64,000 nt of DNA, taken from the NCBI GenBank assembly GCA_032017425.1, contig DALZPW010000005.1. One strand, given 5' to 3'. The translations under genes and the position numbers were made by a program. The notes under the pieces were generated by a model. That model was not told where the DNA came from. It worked only from the letters and a program-made list of their open reading frames with translations, and searched no databases. This DNA is from Faucicola tetraodonis (GTDB lineage: Bacteria; Pseudomonadota; Gammaproteobacteria; Pseudomonadales; Moraxellaceae). Of this stretch, positions 47,197 to 55,559 are shown in pieces. Within the stretch, counting starts at the first letter, position 1; the number at the start of each line of letters is the position of its first letter.

Positions 47197-48491
47197 AAAT
47201 TTATCCAATAGTTTGCAAACACATGGTTAGAGAGCCAATAGCCCAGCGGTAGATTGACCAAAACACCCGCTGTAAACGCAAGTACAGGTTTAATGCCCAC
47301 GCTTGCCAATGCTTTAAATCGCGTTGTCATACCAATTGATAAAAACGTTAAGGTAAAAAACCAACCGCGATAGTCTTTAATAAGACCTAATGCTTGTTTA
47401 TTAAAGGCTTCAGCGTTGGGTGCAATCAGTACAAATAAGGTAGTGATGATTGAGGCAATAAAAAAACCGATAATAAATTTAGGAAATCGACGCCAAATCT
47501 CTGATTTATCAATTCGCTCGTTCGTTGAAGCACGCTCCCAGACAGTGACTGATAAATAAGCTGCCAAAAATGCCCATAATCCAACAAACATATCTCGGCC
47601 TACCACTTTCATTAATGTAAAAGCTTGGGTAGCAGACTCATTACCAATCGCTTCAACTGCTGCAAAGCCAGCAGCATCTGCAAATTCAGACGTTCCAATC
47701 CAAGCACCGGCAATCGCAGGTGGCAAATCCAACAACTTACAAGCAAATGGCAGCGCAAAAATCATAATTACCGCCCACACAATCACCAACGAAATTGACG
47801 CCGCCACATGCTCATGCTTGGCTCTACAGGCACCGCCAATGGCAATCGACGCTGACACCCCACACACCGAGCCACCTGCCCCAAGGGTCGCTGCAAATCG
47901 GTTATCAAGCTTGAACACTTTTGTTGCTACGAAATAAATGGTAGAAAAAGTCACAACCGAAACAATTAAGGCTTGTACGATGGCGGCCGGACCCGCTTTT
48001 AAAATCGTAGTGAAGGGTAAGGTTGCCCCCATTAAAATAATGCCAATTTTGACATAGTATTCGGTTCTCAGCACTTCCTTTAATTTATCAGCAATTGAGG
48101 TAAAATTGCCAAGTAACAGACCAATGAACAAGGCTACTAAAGGACTTTCTAGTTGCCATGCTTTGACGACCTTATTACTGCTTAAAATCAAAACGCCCGC
48201 CGCCATCAAAAACAATAAGATAAATTTGGCTAAAAATGGGGGTAATTTTATTTCAGGTTGCGCTGATTTGGCACCCAAAAATAGCAGTAATCCAAAACCA
48301 ATTCCTAAGCTCAGCAGTCCTAAGATTGAATGGCTAACTAGGTTAAATAACTCACTAAAGTCTGACCAAGGTTTTATTTTGACATTTAAGTTGGCGATAG
48401 GTATTTGCAATATATACAAGGTGCAAATCACCACCACAATAAATAGTCCCAACACAACCGACCAATTATCCTCATTTTTCAAAAAATTCAT
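47193..48491 (-). CDS. YeiH/UPF0324 family putative sulfate (sulfite) exporter
   Basis: 432-aa integral membrane protein with about 11 hydrophobic segments. Family signs: LLLGNFTSIADKLKEVLRTEYYVKIGIILMGATLPF, GAGGSVCGVSASIAIGGACRAK, and FADAAGFAAVEAIG. Classed as putative sulfate exporter. Next to sulfonate-degrading genes that release sulfite, export of excess sulfite or sulfate is a sensible role, but family function is only weakly established. AAGGAG site nine bases ahead of the ATG. Confidence 0.88.
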   Translation of the reverse strand: MNFLKNEDNWSVVLGLFIVVVICTLYILQIPIANLNVKIKPWSDFSELFNLVSHSILGLLSLGIGFGLLLFLGAKSAQPEIKLPPFLAKFILLFLMAAGVLILSSNKVVKAWQLESPLVALFIGLLLGNFTSIADKLKEVLRTEYYVKIGIILMGATLPFTTILKAGPAAIVQALIVSVVTFSTIYFVATKVFKLDNRFAATLGAGGSVCGVSASIAIGGACRAKHEHVAASISLVIVWAVIMIFALPFACKLLDLPPAIAGAWIGTSEFADAAGFAAVEAIGNESATQAFTLMKVVGRDMFVGLWAFLAAYLSVTVWERASTNERIDKSEIWRRFPKFIIGFFIASIITTLFVLIAPNAEAFNKQALGLIKDYRGWFFTLTFLSIGMTTRFKALASVGIKPVLAFTAGVLVNLPLGYWLSNHVFANYWINL

Positions 48492-48740
48492 GACCGCACG
48501 CTCCTTTCTCCCAGTTTTGATATAACACTTGCATCAAATAAAAAAGGCATTATTTCATAAATTATTGATTACACTTAATAACCATAACTGATATGAATAT
48601 AATAAATTTTGCTAACAGGCGGTACTGTGACCGCATAATGTTTAGGTGGTTTTTACTGACTGACTTAGCGCCAATAAAAGCGCTGAGCAAAACTTTGACT
48701 AGCCTAGACAGAAAAAATCAAATCGATTAAGTTTATCGTT

Positions 48741-48772
48741 AAAAAAGCCCATTAATTTTTTAATGGGCTTTT
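48741..48772 (-). terminator. terminator of ssuACB (copy B of the duplicated hairpin)
   Basis: Same stem and loop as at 46892-46922, with an A/T run on both sides. It lies 77 bases after the ssuB stop. Confidence 0.85.
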
Positions 48773-48779
48773 GCTCAAT

Positions 48780-48819
48780 AAAGGGTGCTAAAGGGTGGCA
48801 AAGAGTGCCAAAAGGTGTC
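48780..48819. repeat. degenerate 10-bp tandem repeat x4
   Basis: Four adjacent decamers of the form AAARRGTGBY (48780-48789, 48790-48799, 48800-48809, 48810-48819), between the ssuB stop and its terminator. Confidence 0.7.
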
Positions 48820-48848
48820 AGTTGCTTGTCATTGAACGATTGACAGAC

Positions 48849-49640
48849 TCAATGCACCGCTAAAATCTTATCCAGCACAATTTGCTCAAATGGCGCAGTT
48901 TTAGTCATGTTATTACGGGGATGTGGCAATAAGATTGGCAAATCCAGTCCAATTTTGCCTTGTTCAATTAAAATCACCCTATCAGCCGTGATGACCGCTT
49001 CACTGACATCATGGGTCACTAAAATGACCGTAAATCGATGTTCTTGCCATAATTTGACCAATAGTTGCTGCATATCAAGACGGGTTAACGCATCGAGTGC
49101 CCCCAATGGCTCATCAAGCAGCAACAGCTGCGGACGATGAATAATCGCTCTAGCCAAAGCCACTCGCTGCTTTTGCCCCCCTGACAATGCCGATGGCCAA
49201 TCATCCGCCCGCTCTGCCAAGCCGACTTCCGCTAACGCTTTTAACGCTTGCGCTTTCCAGTCTGGCGTTTTTAGCCCAAGCCCCACATTTTCCAGTACCG
49301 TTTTCCAAGGTAATAATCGGTCATCTTGGAACATCAGCCGCGTAGATTGTCGCCATGCTTGAGGCGACATTGCTTGATTGGCAATTGACATGGCTGTCAA
49401 CTCCCCGCTACTCGCCGTTTCTAACTGAGCAAGTAAACGCAGCAACGTGGATTTGCCACAGCCACTGTGCCCGACAATAGCGATAAAATCACCACTTTGA
49501 ATGTGCAAATCTAGGTCTTTAATGACTTCTCGATTGTCAAATTTTTTGACCACATTTGTTAAGCTTAAAGCCAATCCTGCTGATGTTTTTGATGGCGTTC
49601 TGGATGACGCTGACAATGGTGCTGACAATGGCGTTGACAT
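48849..49640 (-). CDS. ssuB: aliphatic sulfonate ABC transporter ATP-binding protein
   Basis: 263 aa from ATG 49640, whose A is shared with the ssuC stop (TAATG), so translation is coupled. ATPase motifs: Walker [10 protein letters not shown], signature [15 protein letters not shown], Walker [14 protein letters not shown] 25-residue Ser/Pro-rich start precedes the ATPase domain and is encoded by short GCTGACAATG-like repeats. Energises SsuC for sulfonate uptake. Confidence 0.94.
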   Translation of the reverse strand: MSTPLSAPLSASSRTPSKTSAGLALSLTNVVKKFDNREVIKDLDLHIQSGDFIAIVGHSGCGKSTLLRLLAQLETASSGELTAMSIANQAMSPQAWRQSTRLMFQDDRLLPWKTVLENVGLGLKTPDWKAQALKALAEVGLAERADDWPSALSGGQKQRVALARAIIHRPQLLLLDEPLGALDALTRLDMQQLLVKLWQEHRFTVILVTHDVSEAVITADRVILIEQGKIGLDLPILLPHPRNNMTKTAPFEQIVLDKILAVH

Positions 49641-50536
49641 TAGTGTGCTCCTTGTTGGTAAGCGGGGTGCCATTTGAGCCAAACAAACTCAAGCTTTTTG
49701 GCAATAAAATCGGCTAAAAACCCTAATAACGCATAAACCAAGATTGAAAACATAATGATATCAATCTGAAAAAATTCGCGAGCGTGCATGGCTAAATACC
49801 CAATGCCTGTGGTGGCCGAAATGGTTTCCGCCACAATCAGCGTCAGCCACATAATGCCCAATGAAAAACGCACCCCCACCAAAATACTCGGCAATGCCCC
49901 AGGTAAAATCACTTCTTTAAACAATGCCCAACCTGTTAAATCATAGCTTTTTGCCATCTCAACCAGATGTTTATCCACATTACGCACACCATGATAGGTA
50001 TTCAAATAAATCGGAAAAAATGTGCCAACTGCCACCAAAAAAACCTTTGCCGCTTCATCAATCCCAAACCACACGATGACCAGGGGAATTAATGCCAAGT
50101 GTGGAATGTTTCTCAGCATTTGAAAGGTGGTATCCAATAACGTGCGAAATACAGGCAAGGTACTGGTCAATAGTCCAAACCCCAACCCAAACAACCCGCC
50201 AATCAACAACCCCGCAAACGCTCGCAGCGCACTAATACCAAGATGCTGCCAAAGCTCACCACTTTTTATGAGTTCATAGCCCGCTTGAAGAACGGCATTG
50301 GGTGACGAAATATTTTTAAGGTAAGCCTCAGGCAGTAATTGAAAACTTGCTACCAGTTGCCAAACCGCCAACATAAGTAACGGCAACCACCAACCCCCCG
50401 TACGCGCAAATAGGGTTTTAACAGCCTTACGGGTTGACAATGTCTTGACTGGTGCATTCACCCTTATCGGTTTCGTCGGTAGCGGCTTTGATGCCGCTAC
50501 CACTGAATTATCCGCAATAAAACTTGACGTTTTCAT
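49640..50536 (-). CDS. ssuC: aliphatic sulfonate ABC transporter permease
   Basis: 298 aa from ATG 50536 (AGAGG upstream). Six or so membrane segments; the EAA-loop region is [38 protein letters not shown], and [19 protein letters not shown] is typical of SsuC/TauC. The N-terminal 45 residues are cytoplasmic and basic. Middle gene of ssuA-ssuC-ssuB. Confidence 0.93.
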   Translation of the reverse strand: MKTSSFIADNSVVAASKPLPTKPIRVNAPVKTLSTRKAVKTLFARTGGWWLPLLMLAVWQLVASFQLLPEAYLKNISSPNAVLQAGYELIKSGELWQHLGISALRAFAGLLIGGLFGLGFGLLTSTLPVFRTLLDTTFQMLRNIPHLALIPLVIVWFGIDEAAKVFLVAVGTFFPIYLNTYHGVRNVDKHLVEMAKSYDLTGWALFKEVILPGALPSILVGVRFSLGIMWLTLIVAETISATTGIGYLAMHAREFFQIDIIMFSILVYALLGFLADFIAKKLEFVWLKWHPAYQQGAH

Positions 50537-50706
50537 AAACAACCTCTCACTGCAAATTTATCAATGCAACTTTATTAAGGTAACTGTTAAAAGCTTAACT
50601 GTCGCCTGTATCGCTTCAAAGTAGTAAGCGCAAGCTAGCGTTATAAAGATTACCTACCCTTTTTTTACTAGCTTTTTACTAGCCATGTTTTTACTAACAA
50701 TAGGCT

Positions 50707-51723
50707 TTACTTGGGTGGATACCAGACAATATCTTTTACCTGTATTTGTTTTGGCAGCAATTTATTTTTATAAAAAGTATCCGCTTCTTGCTGCTGCGCC
50801 TGAATGATGTCATCGGTGATATAGTTGACACCGTAATTTCTTGATTTCACCGAGGCTAACGCCACGTCAGGTTTTAGATTGGTGACTTTTTGAATCATTT
50901 TGCTAAAAGTTACTGGGTCAGCGGTAATCGCTTTATCCGCTTCATCAATGGCTTTGACAATGTCTTTAACCACATCGGGATGTTTTTGAGCAAAATCCGT
51001 TGATGCCAAATAAAACGATGTATTATTGGGCTTAAGACCTGTAGCGTCGGTCAAAACTCGCGCTTTTAGCTCAATTTTGGCACTCGATAGATAAGGCTCC
51101 CAAACGGTCCAAGCATCCAATTTCCCCGATTCAAAGGCAGCACGGGCATCAGATGGCTGTAAATACTTGACATCTATGTCAGCAAAACTCAATTTGTCAC
51201 GTTCCAATGCTTTTAGTAACGTATAGTTGGCACTAGAGCCTTTAGTCACCGCCACAGATTTACCTTTTAATTCAGCCACTGACTTTAAGGTTGAATTGGC
51301 AGGGACAATGACGGCTTCAGATTGTGGTGAAGGTTTTTCATAGGCAACATACACCAGATTACTACCCGCAGCTTGGGCAAAAATGGGTGGCGTGTCCCCT
51401 GTGGTGCCAAAGTCAATATTGTTGGTATTTAGCGCTTCTAGCATCGGCGGTCCCGATTGAAACTGCACCCAATTGACTTTGATGCCGGATTTTTCGAGCG
51501 ACTTTTCAAGCAGCTTACTTTCACGCAAATACACCAACGCCCCTGAACTTTGTAATCCGATACGCACTTCTTCAAGTGGTTTTGAATCACCGGTCTTAGT
51601 GTCATTGGTCTGTGCTTCATTGGTGTTTGCCGCATTGGCAGATTTGGTGGTATTTTGCTGGCAACCTGATACTAGCAAGCTAATACTAAACCCCGAAATA
51701 AGTAGAGCAGAAACTTTTTTCAT
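50707..51723 (-). CDS. ssuA: aliphatic sulfonate-binding protein (lipoprotein)
   Basis: 338-aa periplasmic binding protein. RIGLQSSGALVYLRESKLLEK, FGTTGDTPPIFAQAAGSNLVYVAYE and FESGKLDAWTVWEPYLSSA match SsuA. The signal ends in the lipobox LVSGC, followed by a Gln/Asn/Thr-rich linker, so this version is membrane-tethered, whereas the E. coli protein is soluble. 170 bases separate it from ssuC. First gene of the operon. Confidence 0.93.
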   Translation of the reverse strand: MKKVSALLISGFSISLLVSGCQQNTTKSANAANTNEAQTNDTKTGDSKPLEEVRIGLQSSGALVYLRESKLLEKSLEKSGIKVNWVQFQSGPPMLEALNTNNIDFGTTGDTPPIFAQAAGSNLVYVAYEKPSPQSEAVIVPANSTLKSVAELKGKSVAVTKGSSANYTLLKALERDKLSFADIDVKYLQPSDARAAFESGKLDAWTVWEPYLSSAKIELKARVLTDATGLKPNNTSFYLASTDFAQKHPDVVKDIVKAIDEADKAITADPVTFSKMIQKVTNLKPDVALASVKSRNYGVNYITDDIIQAQQQEADTFYKNKLLPKQIQVKDIVWYPPK

Positions 51724-52083
51724 TACAATACCTTATGCAATATTTAGGACAATTTGTCCTTATCCTCAAAATTTTTCATTTTTTTCGATATGAAATGCTA
51801 TCAAGCGCTATCAAACATCATCGAATGGCGCTATTATTCCACAGAATAATAACAAAGCTTAATAATTATAATTGATAAGAATATAGAGGAATTTGCTAAC
51901 CGCTTTAATTTTTGTTTATTGATAGCGGAAGGGTATGTGGACAGATAAATGCTATTCTGCGTAGAGAAAAACATAGGGCGCAATCGCTACAGCCAGTGCT
52001 GGACCGTTCATTTATTCAGGGTAATAATAGCGGACAAACATTCCTAGATTGTTGTTCGTGTATTTGTAAAATGCGTTATTCTC
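51724..52083. other. spacer upstream of ssuA
   Basis: 360 bases between the ssuA start and the TetR stop, both on the minus strand. The ssu promoter must be here, probably in the AT-rich 51725-51900 part. I see no clear operator, terminator or ORF. Confidence 0.45.
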
Positions 52084-52746
52084 TTAGTCATGCCGTGAAA
52101 TAGCTTGCCATAGGATATCAAACAAAGGATCAAAGTCAGCTGTCATCGGTTTGGCAGCGTTTCTTAACACGTGCATCAGCCCCAATCGGGTGATAAACCC
52201 CATAAACACATCTAATAAGGTTTTAAGCGAGACATTTTGATTAAGCTCCCCACGCTGCTGCCCATCCGACAACACTTGCAAAAAAGCTTCCATCAAATCC
52301 TTGTTTTCATAAATGGCAATATGTTGATAGTGGGAGACAGGAATCGCTGTAGAAAAAAACAATACCGCATCAGGATTGTGGTCAACAAAATCAAACATCA
52401 CCCATAGCGTCTTACGCAGCCGGTCTTTGACACTATCAATACCGCTCAAATGGTCAATCATTCGAGCGGCTAGGCGACTAAGCACTCGATCTAAAATCAC
52501 ATAAATCAGCGTGTTTTTATCGCCAAAATATTTATACAAGGTCTGCAGTGACACGTTCGCGTGTTTTGCAATTGACTGCATAGTCACACTATCCGCAGCG
52601 ACCTCACTCTCACCACTGGCATACAGTGTAATCACACTTTTTTCGATTTTATCTAAGGTTGCAGGTCGTATCTGCGCAAGTAAGGTTAAATCACCCATTG
52701 TATTACTAGGACGTCCAAGCGTCATTGGCTTTTTCAACGCAGTCAT
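52084..52746 (-). CDS. TetR family regulator of the fatty-acid degradation operon
   Basis: 220 aa. After a 30-residue N-terminal arm, the helix-turn-helix lies at about 50-75 (SVTMQSIAKHANVSLQTLYKYFGDKNTL). The C-terminal domain is a hydrophobic helical bundle suited to acyl-CoA binding. It is divergent from the acyl-CoA dehydrogenase operon at 53029, and three matching inverted repeats lie between them, so it very likely represses that operon and itself until an acyl-CoA ligand binds. Confidence 0.9.
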   Translation of the reverse strand: MTALKKPMTLGRPSNTMGDLTLLAQIRPATLDKIEKSVITLYASGESEVAADSVTMQSIAKHANVSLQTLYKYFGDKNTLIYVILDRVLSRLAARMIDHLSGIDSVKDRLRKTLWVMFDFVDHNPDAVLFFSTAIPVSHYQHIAIYENKDLMEAFLQVLSDGQQRGELNQNVSLKTLLDVFMGFITRLGLMHVLRNAAKPMTADFDPLFDILWQAISRHD

Positions 52747-52775
52747 AACATTCTCTATTTAGATATTTAAAAAAT

Positions 52776-52791
52776 AGTAATATAGGTTACC
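52776..52791. promoter_or_regulatory. candidate TetR operator O1
   Basis: AGTAAT-ATAG-GTTACC, an imperfect inverted repeat 30 bases upstream of the TetR start, consistent with autoregulation. Shares the RGTAAT-N4-RTTACY pattern with the sites at 52894 and 52966. Confidence 0.6.
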
Positions 52792-52893
52792 ATATCTGCA
52801 GACAATATTGTTCTCATTTTTTATCTTTGTTATGATGGCGGCATCATTTGGCTATTTAATCATAATCTTAGGGTTTTTATTTAGTATTACATT

Positions 52894-52909
52894 GGTAATA
52901 TAAATTACC
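52894..52909. promoter_or_regulatory. candidate TetR operator O2
   Basis: GGTAAT-ATAA-ATTACC, a perfect 6+6 inverted repeat in the divergent region about 120 bases before the acyl-CoA dehydrogenase start. Confidence 0.7.
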
Positions 52910-52965
52910 TTTATAATATAATTTAAGGATAAATAACTATAAATAGCCGAGCAATTTTTTAAGGT

Positions 52966-52981
52966 AGTAATTAATATTACT
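52966..52981. promoter_or_regulatory. candidate TetR operator O3
   Basis: AGTAAT-TAAT-ATTACT, a perfect 6+6 inverted repeat 48 bases before the acyl-CoA dehydrogenase start, well placed to block its promoter. Confidence 0.7.
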
Positions 52982-53028
52982 ATTATAACGGTTTAATTAA
53001 TCTCTCAATAACGAACGAGGAATCAAGG

Positions 53029-54177
53029 ATGATCAACCATTTTGAATCAAGCTGGATGAACGAAGAAGTCGCCATGCTAGAAGATACTGCCAAGAAGTTT
53101 TTTCAAACTTGGATCGATAAAGACATCGAGTGGCGAAAAAACGGCATGATGGATAAAGAAGCATGGCTTGAAGCAGGCTCGATGGGCTTTTTATGTGCAT
53201 CGATGCCTGAAGAGTATGGCGGTGCCGGTGGCGACTTTCGTCATGAAGCGGCATTGATTTATGCCCAAGCCGATGCGGCCTTGAGCGGATTTGGTGGCTT
53301 TTTGCATTCAGGTATTGTGGCACCTTATATCTTGCATCATGGCAGTGAACAGCAAAAACAGCGTTGGTTACCAAAAATGGCAACGGGCGAATTGGTTGGT
53401 GCGATTGCGATGACCGAGCCAGGGACGGGGTCAGATTTACAAGCTATCAAAACCTATGCCGTTAAAGACGGTGATGACTACATTTTAAATGGTTCTAAAA
53501 CTTTTATCACCAATGGTCAGTTGGCCAACCTAATTATCGTCGCTTGTAAAACCGACCGCGAAAAAGGCGCTCAAGGGGTATCTCTCTTGGTGTTAGAAAC
53601 CGATGGTTTAGCAGGCTTTGAGCGGGGTCGCAACTTAGAGAAAATCGGTTTATCGTCACAAGATACCTCAGAGTTGTTCTTCAATAATGTGCGTGTCCCA
53701 CAAAAAAACTTATTGGGCAGTGTGGAGGGCATGGGCTTTATTCAGTTGATGCAAGAGTTGCCACAAGAACGCTTAATCATTGCTTTAGCGGCGGCCGGGG
53801 CGATTAAGAAATCGATTGAGCTTACCATCGAATATACCAAAGAACGCCACGCCTTTAACAAGCCTGTGTGGTCATTTCAAAATACCCGATTTAAACTTGC
53901 CGAATGTAATGCGGACTACCTTGCCGTCAGGGCGATGTGTGATGCGGCACTCGAGGCCCATCTTAACAAAAAACTGACCGTACAACATGCCGCTCTATTA
54001 AAAGCCTTTACCACGGATAAACAAGCCAAAGTCACGGATGAATGCTTACAGCTATTTGGTGGCTATGGTTATATGCTGGAGTATCCGATTGCCCGATTAT
54101 ATGCTGATGCCCGAGTGCAAAAAATCTATGGCGGTACCAATGAAATCATGAAAGAGTTGGCGTCTCGTTTTATGTAA
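53029..54177 (+). CDS. acyl-CoA dehydrogenase
   Basis: 382-aa FAD enzyme for the first step of beta-oxidation. Motifs: MPEEYGGAGGDFRHE, AIAMTEPGTGSDLQAIKT, ITNGQLANLIIV, and the C-terminal QLFGGYGYMLEYPIARLYADARVQKIYGGTNEIMKE. The last stretch holds the family's conserved flavin and substrate contacts, including the catalytic Glu region. First gene of the operon under the TetR operators. Confidence 0.94.
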   Translation: MINHFESSWMNEEVAMLEDTAKKFFQTWIDKDIEWRKNGMMDKEAWLEAGSMGFLCASMPEEYGGAGGDFRHEAALIYAQADAALSGFGGFLHSGIVAPYILHHGSEQQKQRWLPKMATGELVGAIAMTEPGTGSDLQAIKTYAVKDGDDYILNGSKTFITNGQLANLIIVACKTDREKGAQGVSLLVLETDGLAGFERGRNLEKIGLSSQDTSELFFNNVRVPQKNLLGSVEGMGFIQLMQELPQERLIIALAAAGAIKKSIELTIEYTKERHAFNKPVWSFQNTRFKLAECNADYLAVRAMCDAALEAHLNKKLTVQHAALLKAFTTDKQAKVTDECLQLFGGYGYMLEYPIARLYADARVQKIYGGTNEIMKELASRFM

Positions 54178-54217
54178 CTCATCGTTTTATATGGCTGCGC
54201 CACTTTTTAGCTAGCCT

Positions 54218-54256
54218 AGATATTAGTATCAGATATTAGTATCAGATATTAGGATT
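54218..54256. repeat. 13-bp tandem repeat
   Basis: AGATATTAGTATC at 54218-54230 and 54231-54243, then a partial third copy to about 54252, in the spacer between the acyl-CoA dehydrogenase and thiolase genes. Confidence 0.8.
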
Positions 54257-54302
54257 AGCCATTAGCAATTGACAAATTTTAATCATGATTAAGGAAAATC
54301 AA

Positions 54303-55511
54303 ATGAGTAATACCGCTTATATTTATGATGCTATCCGCACGCCGCGTGGCAAAGGCAAATCCGATGGCAGCTTGCACCAAGTCGCTCCAATTTGGTTAAT
54401 CAGAGAACTGCTGACAAATTTACAGTCGCGCAATCAGTTGGACACGCAGTTGGTGGATGATGTGGTACTAGGTTGTGTCACCCCTGTTGGTGAGCAAGGC
54501 TCGGATATCGCCCGAATTGCGGTAATTGATGCCGGTTGGGCAGAATCGGTGGCAGGCGTTACCCTATCACGGTTTTGTGCATCAGGGTTAGAGTCGATTA
54601 ATTTAGCCGCAAGCAAAATCATGTCGGGCATGGAAGATATGGTGGTGGCAGGTGGCGTGGAGTCTATGAGCCGTGTCAAAATGGGGTTAGACGGTGGGGC
54701 TTGGTATATGGACCCACGCGTCAATACCGCCACCGGCTTTGCCCCACAAGGCATCGGCGCTGATACGATTGCGACGTTAGAAGGGTTTAGTCGCAGTGAT
54801 GTTGATGCATATGCCACCGAGTCTCATCGCAGAGCCCAGCAGGCTTCTGAGCAAGGGTATTTTGCTAAATCGATTATTCCTGTTAAAGATATCAATGGTC
54901 TGATGATTTTAGACCATGACGAAACCATACGCGCTGATACCAGCGTTGAACGCTTGGCAGAATTAAAGCCCTCGTTTGCCATGCCAGGAAAAATGGGCTT
55001 TGATAAAGTGGTCTTAGATAAATATGCCACGATTGAAAAAATTAACCATGTGCACCATGCCGGTAACTCATCAGGTATCGTTGACGGGGCCGCGTTATGT
55101 CTGCTTGGTAGTCAATCAGCGGGACAAGCGGCGAATTTAAAACCCCGCGCCAAAGTCACGATGGCGGCAGTGGTGGGGTCAGAACCGACGATAATGCTAA
55201 CAGGTCCGACACTAGCCGCAAGAAAAGCCTTAGCCCGGGCGAATATGCAGGTGTCTGATATTGACCAATGGGAAATTAACGAAGCGTTTGCAGCGGTGCC
55301 AATGAAAACGGCAAAAGATTTAGGGCTTAATATGGATATCGTGAATGTCAACGGTGGTGCGATTGCTATGGGACATCCATTAGGCGCAACAGGAGCAATT
55401 TTGATTAACACTTTGTTAGATGAATTGGAGCGTCGTGATTTGACCACTGGACTTGCGACCTTATGTGTCGGTGGCGGTATGGGTATTGCCACGATTATTG
55501 AACGTGTTTAA
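54303..55511 (+). CDS. acetyl-CoA C-acyltransferase (thiolase)
   Basis: 402 aa from ATG 54303, preceded by AAGGAAAATCAA; an ATG at 54285 adds six residues upstream. Catalytic Cys in [16 protein letters not shown], His in [10 protein letters not shown], and the second Cys in [13 protein letters not shown], with [18 protein letters not shown]. Cleaves 3-ketoacyl-CoA to acetyl-CoA plus a shorter acyl-CoA. Pairs with the multifunctional protein that follows. Confidence 0.95.
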   Translation: MSNTAYIYDAIRTPRGKGKSDGSLHQVAPIWLIRELLTNLQSRNQLDTQLVDDVVLGCVTPVGEQGSDIARIAVIDAGWAESVAGVTLSRFCASGLESINLAASKIMSGMEDMVVAGGVESMSRVKMGLDGGAWYMDPRVNTATGFAPQGIGADTIATLEGFSRSDVDAYATESHRRAQQASEQGYFAKSIIPVKDINGLMILDHDETIRADTSVERLAELKPSFAMPGKMGFDKVVLDKYATIEKINHVHHAGNSSGIVDGAALCLLGSQSAGQAANLKPRAKVTMAAVVGSEPTIMLTGPTLAARKALARANMQVSDIDQWEINEAFAAVPMKTAKDLGLNMDIVNVNGGAIAMGHPLGATGAILINTLLDELERRDLTTGLATLCVGGGMGIATIIERV

Positions 55512-55559
55512 GTCGCCTATTTAATTGAATTAAAAAACTGAAGAAAAAAGGATGTTTCT

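Larger units (their letters stand above)
48492..48848. other. spacer between ssuB and the YeiH gene
   Basis: 357 bases holding the YeiH promoter region, the ssu terminator (48741-48772) and a four-unit decamer repeat (48780-48819). No coding signal. Confidence 0.5.
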
